The notes under the pieces: model-generated | Seen by the model: only the letters and a program-made list of their open reading frames with translations | Database searches by the model: none | Told to the model about the DNA's origin: nothing | Source of the DNA: an uncultured Lachnospiraceae bacterium | Lineage (GTDB): Bacteria > Bacillota > Clostridia > Lachnospirales > Lachnospiraceae | Direction: 5' to 3' | Assembly: GCA_934418055.1 (NCBI GenBank) | Contig: CAKRWX010000122.1 | Coordinates: 1-7,157, forward strand | DNA length: 7,157 nt | Part shown: piece by piece, positions 1 to 6,194 of the stretch | How the letters are laid out: every line of letters begins with the position of its first letter | Numbering within the stretch: position 1 is the first letter of the stretch | Program-made: the position numbers and the translations under genes

Positions 1-88
1 GGCTCACACCATCGCTGGCCCGGACCTCCTCATCACCCATATGATAAATTTTATAGATATTTTTCAATTCGATCAATGGCTCTGCCAT
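1..88 (-). CDS. MacB/LolD-like ABC transporter ATP-binding protein (N-terminal fragment)
   Basis: Only the first 29 codons are in the window; the gene continues past position 1. The peptide starts MAEPLIELKNIYKIY and continues HMGDEEVRASDGVS. This matches the start of MacB/LolD/FtsE-type ATPases, in which a 'LxxLxNxxKxY..G...xxALxxVS' strand pattern precedes the Walker A motif. The Walker motifs themselves lie outside the window. The ATG at 88-86 is preceded by GGAGG (95-99) with a 6-base spacer, which supports this start. It lies 37 bp downstream of the membrane fusion protein gene on the same strand, the usual adaptor-then-ATPase order of MacAB-like exporters. A permease gene would be expected next. 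The ATPase would power export or mechanotransmission from the cytoplasmic face. The family call is fairly firm from context plus the N-terminal pattern; the substrate is unknown. Confidence 0.8.
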   Translation of the reverse strand, partial: MAEPLIELKNIYKIYHMGDEEVRASDGVS

Positions 89-125
89 GTTCTACCTCCA
101 TCTTTCATGACCCGGTCGGAGGTTC

Positions 126-1937
126 CTATGGACGGCCACCGCCGCCAGGACCTCCCTGACCGCCGCCACCGCCTGGGCCTCCCTGACCGCCACCGCCGCC
201 AGGACCTCCCTGACCGCCACCGCCAGGACCTCCGCCCATGCCGCCCATATCGCCGCCAGGCATCATCATCTGATTGCTGGAAACCGTGGATTCTGCCACA
301 TAGACCTCATCGCCTTCCGATAAACCGCTTACGATCTCTACATAATCATCATTGGTAAGCCCGGTCTCCACATCCACTGCCTTAAATCCAGCCGGTACAT
401 TGCCCTGCTGCTCTGTAGCAGAAGCATCCTTCACATAGACCTTGTTTCCACGCATCAGGGCATCCACCGGAATCACCAGAGCATCCTCTGCCTGGTCGAG
501 GATAATATTGCCATCCACGTTCATGCCAGGAAGCAGGTCTCCCACCTCATCCATGGTGACCGTCACCGGATAGTTGGTGACGCCGTTGGAATTGGAACTT
601 GCAAGGCTGACATTGGTCACTTTCCCGCTGAAGGTCTGATCCTCAAAAGCATCCGCCGTCACTTCTACGGTCTGGCCCACCTGGACACTCTGCACATCCA
701 GTTCATCCACGGACATCTCAAAGGTCAGCTCCGACAGATCATAAATGGTTGCCAGAGTCACGGTACTGTTGCCGCCAGCGTTGATCTTATCTCCCGCTTT
801 CACGCTCTTGGTGATGACAGTTCCGGAGATAGGAGCGGTAATGGTGTAATTATCATAATTGTCCTGAGTACTCTCCAATTTACTCTGGGCGGACTCCAGA
901 CTCTCCTGAGCCTTATCCATGGCGTCTTTGTAGCTGCGGATCAGATTATCACCTGTTTTCTGTGTCATTTTGAAAATGGCACTTCCCTTGCTGACATAAT
1001 CCCCTTCATTGACCAGGAGACTCTCTACCTCCACATTGGAGGCCAGATCTGCAACCATGATCTTGTCTAAGGTTGCACTGAAGGTTCCCTCCTGGGCACA
1101 CAGAAAATCACCTATCTGCGCTGATGCAGACATATTCTCTGTCAGTCCTCCAGGATTCTCCACCTGGAATGTGACATAGCGGACTACCTGACCGCCGGAC
1201 AACGTTTCTTCCATATTCGCCACCGCGATCACAGTTCCGGAAAGCTGCTCTCCCGTGTCAGAAAGCGTGATCACGCCCTGATTTCCTACGCCGATATTGC
1301 CTGCGTCCATGCTTAAAAATGGCACCCGCAGCTTCATGAGTTTATCATTGTAGATATCCGCGATCTGGGTGTTGGCTCCTACTTTATCGCCTGCCTTTAT
1401 GTAAAGAGTCTTGATATAGCCGCTTTCTGTGGATTTGTAGGTGTTTCCACTGTATTTTTCCACTGCCTCATTGTAATCTTCCACTGCCAGATCATAGGAT
1501 TCCTGGTTCCGCTCCAGGGAATTCTGGACGGAACTTAACTCCGACTCCATGGAAGAAGAATCAATCACATAGAGCACCTGGCCCTTCTCTACCTGGTCTC
1601 CTTCTTCAAAATCGGCAGAAATGACTTCGCCGGATACTAAAGAGGTAATACTGTAAGTATCCTTTGGTGATAAGGTACCTGAGGAAGAAAGGGAGGAAGT
1701 AATATCCATCCGTTGAACCGTAGCGGTCCGCTGTCCGGAAGCCTCCGCGCTGGCTTTCTTGCTTTTTCCCATCGTAAAAATGATCATGCCGCCCACCAGA
1801 ATCACGGCGATCCCGGCTCCGATACGGATTCCTTTCTGTTTTCTGGTCAGTTTCTTCCAGTTTTTCTTCCCGCCATTTTTCTGGAATTTTTCCCGGATGC
1901 TATCTGGAAGATGTATGGGGAACTTGAATTTAGCCAT
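126..1937 (-). CDS. HlyD/MacA-like membrane fusion (adaptor) protein with duplicated lipoyl/beta-barrel unit and Gly-rich tail
   Basis: This 603-residue adaptor belongs to the HlyD/MacA/RND-adaptor superfamily. A basic cytoplasmic stub (1-36) leads to one membrane segment (about 37-56), so most of the protein is extracellular. The family's lipoyl half-motifs appear twice. The first pair is at about 97-127 (GEVISADFEEGDQVEKGQ) and 168-198 (SGYIKTLYIKAGDKVG); the second is at about 297-325 (LLVNEGDYVSKG) and 363-398 (APISGTVITKSVKAGDKI). Short Glu/Ser/Gln-rich helical hairpins sit between the halves (about 128-163 and 331-362). A beta-barrel-like segment follows each pair (about 199-276 and 402-480). 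A membrane-proximal-type domain (484-550) and a Met- then Gly-rich tail (556-603) complete it. It is longer than a typical MacA of under 400 residues, which fits the duplication. The ATG has GAGG (1947-1950) 9 bases upstream, in the 13-bp gap after the SLH gene. It presumably couples the downstream ABC transporter to an extracellular partner; the cargo is unknown. Confidence 0.9.
   Translation of the reverse strand: MAKFKFPIHLPDSIREKFQKNGGKKNWKKLTRKQKGIRIGAGIAVILVGGMIIFTMGKSKKASAEASGQRTATVQRMDITSSLSSSGTLSPKDTYSITSLVSGEVISADFEEGDQVEKGQVLYVIDSSSMESELSSVQNSLERNQESYDLAVEDYNEAVEKYSGNTYKSTESGYIKTLYIKAGDKVGANTQIADIYNDKLMKLRVPFLSMDAGNIGVGNQGVITLSDTGEQLSGTVIAVANMEETLSGGQVVRYVTFQVENPGGLTENMSASAQIGDFLCAQEGTFSATLDKIMVADLASNVEVESLLVNEGDYVSKGSAIFKMTQKTGDNLIRSYKDAMDKAQESLESAQSKLESTQDNYDNYTITAPISGTVITKSVKAGDKINAGGNSTVTLATIYDLSELTFEMSVDELDVQSVQVGQTVEVTADAFEDQTFSGKVTNVSLASSNSNGVTNYPVTVTMDEVGDLLPGMNVDGNIILDQAEDALVIPVDALMRGNKVYVKDASATEQQGNVPAGFKAVDVETGLTNDDYVEIVSGLSEGDEVYVAESTVSSNQMMMPGGDMGGMGGGPGGGGQGGPGGGGGQGGPGGGGGQGGPGGGGRP
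145..233 (-). repeat. 27-bp coding tandem repeat for the Gly-rich adaptor tail
   Basis: The 3' end of the adaptor gene contains direct repeats with a unit of about 27 bp. Unit starts are near 145 and 172 (27 bp each), 199 (shortened to 24 bp) and 223 (partial). Each unit encodes roughly GGGGGQGGP, giving a tail of glycines punctuated by Gln and Pro. Units differ by single bases and by one codon deletion, the expected signature of slippage. The repeats stay in frame and end just before the TAG stop at 126-128. They are coding repeats, not a CRISPR or an intergenic element. Confidence 0.85.
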
Positions 1938-1950
1938 GTTTTCGTACCTC

Positions 1951-3051
1951 TTAATATTCTACATAATCAACGACTGTGTAAGAAACATCGCCATTTGCAT
2001 TGGTAGTCGCGTCACAGATCAGGACAACCTTATCGCCTACCTTATAATCTCCGTAAATGGAGAACGCAAACTGAACATCGGAACTGGATAATGTGAACTG
2101 AACGCTCTCATCATTGTCAAGCTGGACGCTGCTTGGTGTCATCACATCGGTGGAATTGTAGTAAATTCCTGTAATTTCACCTTCAATTGCCACTTTTCCA
2201 GTCTGATTGGTATCACCGATCTCCTCGGAACTGTAAGCCCAGATGGTCTTGCTGTTGGTATTGTAATACAGAACCACGAAACCACTGTCTTTTGCCTGTT
2301 TCACAGCGCTTAAGGTAGAAATCTTGCCATCCAGATAGAAAGTCGCATCCGATAAATCAAATGGTACCGCGTCATCCATCCGGTGACTTCTCTTCACTAA
2401 CTTCGGTCCCTTCATGGTGTTATCCATCATAGACAGGGCGTTAACCTCGCCGTCGGAACTCATCTCATAGCCAAGGCTCTTAGCATAAGCAACGCCGCTC
2501 TTGGTATCAGCGCAAAGAGTGTTATAAAATAAATTAATGGCATCGGTCCATGTCAGAACCTCTGTAGACTCTTTGCTGATCTCATTTCCCAGATCCAGGG
2601 CTGTATATTTATTCCAGCGGGCTCCATTCTGATCTCCTGCAAAATCATCGTTGGTATAGCCCAGAAGGGCTAACACGCCTCTTGCCGCCTCCTGCAGGGT
2701 GATCTGCTGATCCGGCTTAAACTGACCGCCCAGATAGGCTTTCATCCAGCCGTTATTGGTCGCGATGCGAATATAAGAGGCATACTCGTTCGATGCCGGA
2801 ACATCGTTAAAAACTGCCATGGAAGTAGTCGCTGAAGCAGATTCTTTATACGAAGAGGCATTGACCAGCATTCTGGCAAATTCCCCTCTGGTTATATACT
2901 GGTTCGTGTCTTTACTGGTCACGATACCGCTTAAAGTAACCACTTTTTTTCTCATCTCAAAGTTACTGGACGCCTCCGCAGAAAATGGAATTGCCGCAGT
3001 AGCTACGGCAACTGCGGCAATGGAAGTCAGAAATCGCACTGTTTTCATCAT
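1951..3051 (-). CDS. Secreted SLH-domain (S-layer homology) protein of unknown function
   Basis: This 366-residue exported protein has a signal peptide: a basic start (MMKTVRF), a hydrophobic core at about 8-22, and a likely cleavage near SAEA-SS (about 27). SLH-type repeats follow. One has the motif ITRGEFARML (53-62). A clear full repeat spans about 80-132 (VFNDVP, YASYIRIATNNGW, FKPDQQITLQEAARG). A third, degenerate one lies near 152-180 (LTWTDAINLFY). SLH repeats usually bind pyruvylated secondary cell-wall polymer, so the protein is probably held on the wall. The C-terminal half (about 225-366) looks beta-rich, with hydrophobic alternation and a final KVGDKVVLICDA strand, and I do not recognise it. 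AAGGAG (3058-3063) lies 6 bases from the first of two adjacent ATGs; the second ATG, at 3048, is also possible. It is the first gene of the operon with the adaptor and ABC ATPase, suggesting it works with the exporter. That role is an inference. Confidence 0.85.
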   Translation of the reverse strand: MMKTVRFLTSIAAVAVATAAIPFSAEASSNFEMRKKVVTLSGIVTSKDTNQYITRGEFARMLVNASSYKESASATTSMAVFNDVPASNEYASYIRIATNNGWMKAYLGGQFKPDQQITLQEAARGVLALLGYTNDDFAGDQNGARWNKYTALDLGNEISKESTEVLTWTDAINLFYNTLCADTKSGVAYAKSLGYEMSSDGEVNALSMMDNTMKGPKLVKRSHRMDDAVPFDLSDATFYLDGKISTLSAVKQAKDSGFVVLYYNTNSKTIWAYSSEEIGDTNQTGKVAIEGEITGIYYNSTDVMTPSSVQLDNDESVQFTLSSSDVQFAFSIYGDYKVGDKVVLICDATTNANGDVSYTVVDYVEY

Positions 3052-3080
3052 TTTAAACTCCTTTTCAACCGTTCGTTGCT

Positions 3081-3098
3081 AGTTATCTGCCGATAACT
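3081..3098. promoter_or_regulatory. Perfect palindrome AGTTATC-N4-GATAACT upstream of SLH gene
   Basis: AGTTATC (3081-3087) and GATAACT (3092-3098) are perfect 7-bp inverted arms around a 4-base centre. The element lies about 30 bp upstream of the SLH start codon. On the minus strand the arm nearest the gene contains GATAAC (3087-3082), a 4/6 match to a -10 box. The palindrome could therefore be a repressor operator over the -10 region, or a short stem-loop in the 5' leader. The symmetry is seen directly; the role is inferred. Confidence 0.5.
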
Positions 3099-3110
3099 TT
3101 AACAGGAGTT

Positions 3111-3143
3111 TGTGTTCATTCTGTGTTCATTTTGTGTTTAAAT
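3111..3143 (-). promoter_or_regulatory. Three 11-bp-period direct repeats, candidate response-regulator binding site
   Basis: On the plus strand TGTGTTCATT occurs at 3111-3120 and again at 3122-3131. A third, diverged copy TGTGTTTAAA is at 3133-3142. The period is exactly 11 bp. OmpR/PhoB-family response regulators are known to bind head-to-tail direct repeats with 10-11 bp spacing. The repeats end next to where a -35 box (3105-3110, poor match AACTCC on the minus strand) would sit for the candidate -10 GATAAC at 3087-3082, with a 17-bp spacer. A poor -35 next to direct repeats fits activator-dependent transcription of the SLH-adaptor-ABC operon. No regulator gene is in the window. Confidence 0.5.
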
Positions 3144-3191
3144 TTCAATTTTCTTTCATTTTTCTTAAAGTCAGCGCCCGGAATGGCCCGA

Positions 3192-4052
3192 TTACTCCGG
3201 CAATTGCAGATATTCCCGCAAAGCAGGCAGCTGCTCTAAGGCGATCCGTCGTCCTTCCTCATAGAGAGCCTGGATCTTATGGACGTCCTGCTCCAGTCTG
3301 GATACCTCCACCGGGCGATCCGGGCGGATGATAAAGAGTTTTCCTTCCGCCTCCAAGCGGTCTAATTCCTCCTGAATCCGGTTATAACGCTCTGGAATGT
3401 CGCGCAGAGACTGGCGCAGACTTGGCAGCGGCGCAAAATAACGGTCATACGCCCGCTTCATCCATTTGCCTTCCTCATGTTTCCGGTATCCATGCTCACG
3501 GGTCAATACCAAAACAATCTTGTCATATCCCAGTTCCATAGGCCGCTCATAAGCGATGGGCATGGAAATACCGCCGTCCAGATATTTTTTGCCGTCTAAC
3601 GTCACCATCCGGGATAACAGCGGCATACTGCTGGAAGCTTCCACCGCTTTATAGATGTCGCTGCACTGACCCTTGGTGAAATATTCTGGTTTTCCAGTCT
3701 TGCAGCGGGTGGCAACCGCCTCGAAAATCTGCTTGGAATTCTCAAAGGTTTCATAATCAAATGGAACCAGCTCATGGCTTAGCTCGCCAAATAAAAAATC
3801 AAAATTAAAGATCAGACGCTTTTTCAGCATATTTTTCATGCTGATGTAACGACGGTCATGGAGATAATGGGTGTTGATCTCCAGGTTCCGGCCCACGTGT
3901 TTGGCGATATAGTTAAGGCCGCACATGGATCCGGCGGAAACGCCATTCACATAAGACATCTCGATGCCCTGCTCCACGAAAACATCCAGGACACCGGATG
4001 TGAACATACAACGAAGGGAGCCGCCCTCCAGGACTAAGGCTGCGTTGGTCAT
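3192..4052 (-). CDS. Patatin-like phospholipase
   Basis: This 286-residue patatin-family lipid acyl hydrolase has a visible Ser-Asp dyad. The oxyanion-hole loop is GGSLR (10-14), the nucleophile elbow is GVSAG (37-41, Ser39), and the catalytic Asp is in DGG (159-161, Asp159). All key residues are present, so it should be active. It resembles the stand-alone bacterial patatin group of about 280-300 residues often annotated YjjU/RssA-like, and has no signal peptide or obvious membrane segment, so it is probably cytoplasmic or peripheral on the membrane. The family hydrolyses phospholipid or lysophospholipid acyl esters; the exact substrate cannot be read here. GAGG (4063-4066) lies 10 bases before the ATG. 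It follows the cardiolipin synthase on the same strand but behind a strong hairpin. A -10-like TATAAC (4103-4098, minus) lacks a good -35. No terminator hairpin is seen between its stop and the SLH gene 140 bp downstream, so read-through is possible. Confidence 0.88.
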   Translation of the reverse strand: MTNAALVLEGGSLRCMFTSGVLDVFVEQGIEMSYVNGVSAGSMCGLNYIAKHVGRNLEINTHYLHDRRYISMKNMLKKRLIFNFDFLFGELSHELVPFDYETFENSKQIFEAVATRCKTGKPEYFTKGQCSDIYKAVEASSSMPLLSRMVTLDGKKYLDGGISMPIAYERPMELGYDKIVLVLTREHGYRKHEEGKWMKRAYDRYFAPLPSLRQSLRDIPERYNRIQEELDRLEAEGKLFIIRPDRPVEVSRLEQDVHKIQALYEEGRRIALEQLPALREYLQLPE

Positions 4053-4119
4053 AGATTATTTGCCTCACTTTCTTGTTCTGCTTTTGCGTCCCATACAGTT
4101 ATATCGGCCGCAACGTAAG

Positions 4120-4176
4120 ACTCACGGGCTCGCGCTTTACGCGCTTTATTGTCTGCTTCGCAGACTGCCCGTTCGT
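4120..4176. repeat. Nested palindromic intergenic element between cls and the patatin gene
   Basis: An outer stem ACGGGC (4124-4129)/GCCCGT (4167-4172) encloses a tandem 9-bp direct repeat CGCGCTTTA (4131-4139 and 4140-4148). It also encloses a hairpin GTCTGC-TTC-GCAGAC (4151-4165). The block is richer in CG steps than the neighbouring genes and has no credible coding capacity. It abuts the terminator hairpin starting at 4177. It looks like a dispersed intergenic repeat of the kind found in many Clostridia, but whether it is multicopy cannot be tested here. Confidence 0.6.
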
Positions 4177-4239
4177 TAGCGCCCCAGGAAAAACAAATGC
4201 CACCTTGGGGTGGCGCTTGTTTTTCCTTTGAGGGCGCTA
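4177..4239. terminator. Long bidirectional terminator-like hairpin after cls
   Basis: Arms at 4186-4204 and 4209-4227 pair over 19 positions, 17 Watson-Crick and 2 wobble-type, around the 4-base loop TTGG. The GC core GCCACC/GGTGGC is flanked by an A-tract on one side and GTTTTT on the other in both directions, the layout of a bidirectional intrinsic terminator. A further 8-bp perfect arm TAGCGCCC (4177-4184)/GGGCGCTA (4232-4239) extends the stem after a small internal loop. Its distal end is the TAG stop of the cardiolipin synthase. It should end cls transcription before the patatin gene. Confidence 0.75.
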
Positions 4240-5793
4240 CATCATTGGCGCAATCAATTTTAGTATTGTTCCGGCCAATTTCTTCCATAACGGCGCATTC
4301 ATAATCTCTTCCGGTCCGATTCGGCGGCATTTTTCCAATGTACTCTGGAAATCTGCCTCGACATCTTCCACTACCTGGTTCTTATACATGAATGCCGCGC
4401 ACTCAAAATGATGGTACAGACTCCGGAAATCCAAATTGATACTTCCCACCACGGCCTTCGTATCATCGCTGGTGAATACTTTGGCATGAACGAAACCAGG
4501 TTTAAACTGATAGATCTGCACTCCGGCGTCCATCAGTTCCAGATAATAGGTGTGTGCCAGAAGGAACGCATACTTCTTATCCGGGATATCCGGCATAATG
4601 ATCTTCACGTCCACGCCACGTTTCGCCGCATAGCGCAGAGCATTGATGGTCTCGTCATCCAGGATCAGATACGGGGTCATAATGTGAACGTATTTTGTTG
4701 CCGTGTTTAAAATATCCAGGTAAACCATTTTTCCCACTGGTTCGTGATCCAGCGGAGAATCGCCGTACGGAAGCACAAAGCCCTCTGATTTCCGTCCCGG
4801 AATCTGCGGCTGCAGTTCCTGATTTAAGTATTTCTCATAATCCACAGGCGCTTTCTCCCAGATATTCCACAACTGTAAAAACATGATTGTGAAATTCTTC
4901 ACAGCTTCGCCCTTGATCATAACCGCAACGTCTTTCCAGTAGCCGAACCGTTCTTTCACATTAATATACTCGTCCGCCAGATTGACGCCTCCGGTGAATG
5001 CCGTATGACCGTCGATGACCACGATTTTCCGATGATCACGATTATTCTGATAAGTAGACAGAGCCGGTTTAATGGGCGCAAAAGCGTGACAATGAATGCC
5101 TTTGGCTTCCAATTCTTTCGGATAGTGATACGGCAAAAGAGCCATAGAACACATACCGTCATACATAAAACGGACTTCTACTCCCTCTTTCACCTTTCTT
5201 TCCAGTATTTCCAGAATTGAGTCCCACATAACACCCTGTTCTACGATAAAATACTCCATGAAAATGAATTTCCGGGCCTTTTCCAGTTCTTCCTTCAGAC
5301 GTTCAAATTTCTGCTCTCCGCTTGGAAAATATTCCGCCGTAAAATTCTCATAAATCGGGAATCCGCCAAACTGGCTCACGTAATTCACCAGTCCGCCCAG
5401 CCGCTCATCCTCTTTGTTCAAGTGGGCAAGCATCTCCTGGTTCTGCTTTAAGTAAACACGGGATTCCTGCACAAGACGATTAGCCCGCTTGGAAATGATC
5501 CGGCCAGTAATCTCCAATTCCACATACAGGTACAGTAAGGTTCCAAACACTGGAAACGCCAGCACTGGAATGATCCAGGAAAGCTTAAAACTGGGGTTCT
5601 CCGGCTTATTATAGATATAAACGCAGGTCAACGCACCTAGCAAATGGAGCCCCGCATAAAAAATCAGGGAGTACTCCGTGCTGACCCAATGAATAATTCC
5701 AAAAAAGAATGCCAGCTGCAAAATAACAAACAGAATCATAAAGGCAGTCCGTCCAAATACAATCCGCAGCATACTTCTCAGTTTCTTCTTCAT
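4237..5793 (-). CDS. cls: Cardiolipin synthase (phospholipase D superfamily)
   Basis: This 518-residue membrane enzyme joins two phosphatidylglycerol molecules into cardiolipin plus glycerol. The N-terminus has about three hydrophobic segments (about 14-34, 41-61 and 70-90), as in the PLDc_N-type leader of bacterial Cls. Two PLD active-site motifs are intact. HKD1 is H254-R-K256 with D261, followed by GGVN (268-271). HKD2 is H436-A-K438 with D443, followed by GSIN (450-453). The length is close to the usual 480-520 residues. The ATG at 5793 has AAGGAGG (5800-5806) with a 6-base spacer. The gene is transcribed away from the ribU unit and ends at the outer arm of a terminator-like hairpin. Its neighbour downstream is a patatin-like lipase, another phospholipid enzyme. 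The two-HKD architecture plus membrane leader makes this call strong; the exact donor lipid is taken from family knowledge. Confidence 0.95.
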   Translation of the reverse strand: MKKKLRSMLRIVFGRTAFMILFVILQLAFFFGIIHWVSTEYSLIFYAGLHLLGALTCVYIYNKPENPSFKLSWIIPVLAFPVFGTLLYLYVELEITGRIISKRANRLVQESRVYLKQNQEMLAHLNKEDERLGGLVNYVSQFGGFPIYENFTAEYFPSGEQKFERLKEELEKARKFIFMEYFIVEQGVMWDSILEILERKVKEGVEVRFMYDGMCSMALLPYHYPKELEAKGIHCHAFAPIKPALSTYQNNRDHRKIVVIDGHTAFTGGVNLADEYINVKERFGYWKDVAVMIKGEAVKNFTIMFLQLWNIWEKAPVDYEKYLNQELQPQIPGRKSEGFVLPYGDSPLDHEPVGKMVYLDILNTATKYVHIMTPYLILDDETINALRYAAKRGVDVKIIMPDIPDKKYAFLLAHTYYLELMDAGVQIYQFKPGFVHAKVFTSDDTKAVVGSINLDFRSLYHHFECAAFMYKNQVVEDVEADFQSTLEKCRRIGPEEIMNAPLWKKLAGTILKLIAPMM

Positions 5794-5819
5794 GAGGTTC
5801 CTCCTTCCCTAGTATTCCT

Positions 5820-5825
5820 ATTATA
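5820..5825 (-). promoter_or_regulatory. Candidate -10 box of the cls promoter
   Basis: The minus strand reads a perfect TATAAT at 5825-5820, 26 bases before the cls ATG, preceded by a very A/T-rich stretch (5826-5850). The -35 at 17-bp spacing is poor (TTTTTA). An alternative pairing is TTGAAA (5838-5833) with AATACT (5816-5811) at a 16-bp spacer. A promoter here is likely, but the exact boxes are uncertain. Confidence 0.55.
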
Positions 5826-5851
5826 GTTTGAATTTCAAAAAATAAAAATAC

Positions 5852-5880
5852 TTGATTTTTCCTGTCCCGTGTACTATAAT
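5852..5880 (+). promoter_or_regulatory. Sigma-A promoter of the FMN riboswitch-ribU transcript
   Basis: TTGATT (5852-5857) and a perfect TATAAT (5875-5880) are separated by 17 bp, the optimal spacing for the housekeeping sigma factor. The start of transcription would fall near 5886-5888, about 30 bases before the riboswitch aptamer. It is divergent from, and close to, the cls promoter. Confidence 0.85.
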
Positions 5881-5917
5881 TGCGTGCGTACAGTAACTAG
5901 TACATGAATTTCATAAG

Positions 5918-6039
5918 TTCTTCGGGGCGGGGTGTAATTCCCCACCGGCGGTATAGTCCGCGACCTGTCATGGACCCCCATGGCGGTTGATCTGGTGCAA
6001 TTCCAGAACCGACAGTATAGTCTGGATGAGAGAAGGAAC
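5918..6039 (+). ncRNA. FMN riboswitch (RFN element)
   Basis: The conserved RFN blocks appear in order. TTCGGGGCGGGGTG (5921-5934) is followed by AATTCCCCACCGGCGG (5936-5951) and TATAGTCCGCGA (5952-5963). Then comes a variable stem with CATGG/CCATG arms (5969-5973/5978-5982). CTGGTGCAATTCCAG (5992-6006) and ACCGACAGTATAGTCTGGATGAGAGAAGGAAC (6008-6039) close the aptamer. Its ends (GTTCTTC and GAAGGAAC) can form the basal P1 stem. The element binds flavin mononucleotide. A terminator hairpin follows 28 bp later, so when FMN is plentiful transcription should stop before ribU. The antiterminator partner was not resolved by eye. Confidence 0.96.
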
Positions 6040-6066
6040 TGCTGGATTTATTAAGCATATCATAAC

Positions 6067-6097
6067 GCCCTGGGTCTATTTTCCCAGGGCATTTTTT
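6067..6097 (+). terminator. Riboswitch-controlled intrinsic terminator
   Basis: GCCCTGGG (6067-6074) and CCCAGGGC (6083-6090) form a perfect 8-bp stem with an 8-base loop, followed by A and six Ts (6092-6097). It lies between the FMN aptamer and the ribU RBS. This is the expected expression platform for transcriptional attenuation. Confidence 0.92.
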
Positions 6098-6137
6098 ATG
6101 CGTATTTTCTAAAACAGTATCCTCACGATGAACTTAC

Positions 6138-6164
6138 GTAACTGTTCCGTACTTTCACAGTTAC
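6138..6164 (+). other. Leader hairpin between attenuator and ribU RBS
   Basis: GTAACTGT (6138-6145) and ACAGTTAC (6157-6164) are perfect 8-bp inverted arms around an 11-base loop. They lie after the riboswitch terminator and 16 bases before the AGGAGG of ribU. There is no following T-run, so it is not a terminator. It may stabilise the mRNA, tune translation, or be a protein site. Confidence 0.5.
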
Positions 6165-6194
6165 AATCTATTACTATTTTAGGAGGATCATCTT

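Noticed and set aside
145..233. Regular repeats suggesting a small CRISPR array
   Set aside because: The repeats are contiguous, have no spacers, stay in frame and encode the glycine-rich tail.
41..358. Plus-strand open frame rich in Arg, Pro, His and Asp
   Set aside because: It is the antisense of the Gly-rich repeat tail of the adaptor; the odd composition is a by-product of GGN codons read backwards.
3110..3331. Plus-strand open frame between the SLH and patatin genes
   Set aside because: It is mostly antisense to the patatin gene and starts within the direct-repeat regulatory region; there is no family resemblance.
4049..4330. A 93-codon minus-strand open frame overlapping the end of cls and the patatin start (ATGA overlap)
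   Set aside because: It overlaps the C-terminal coding end of cls by 94 bp, runs through the palindromic hairpin, resembles no family and has no good RBS. It is most likely fortuitous.
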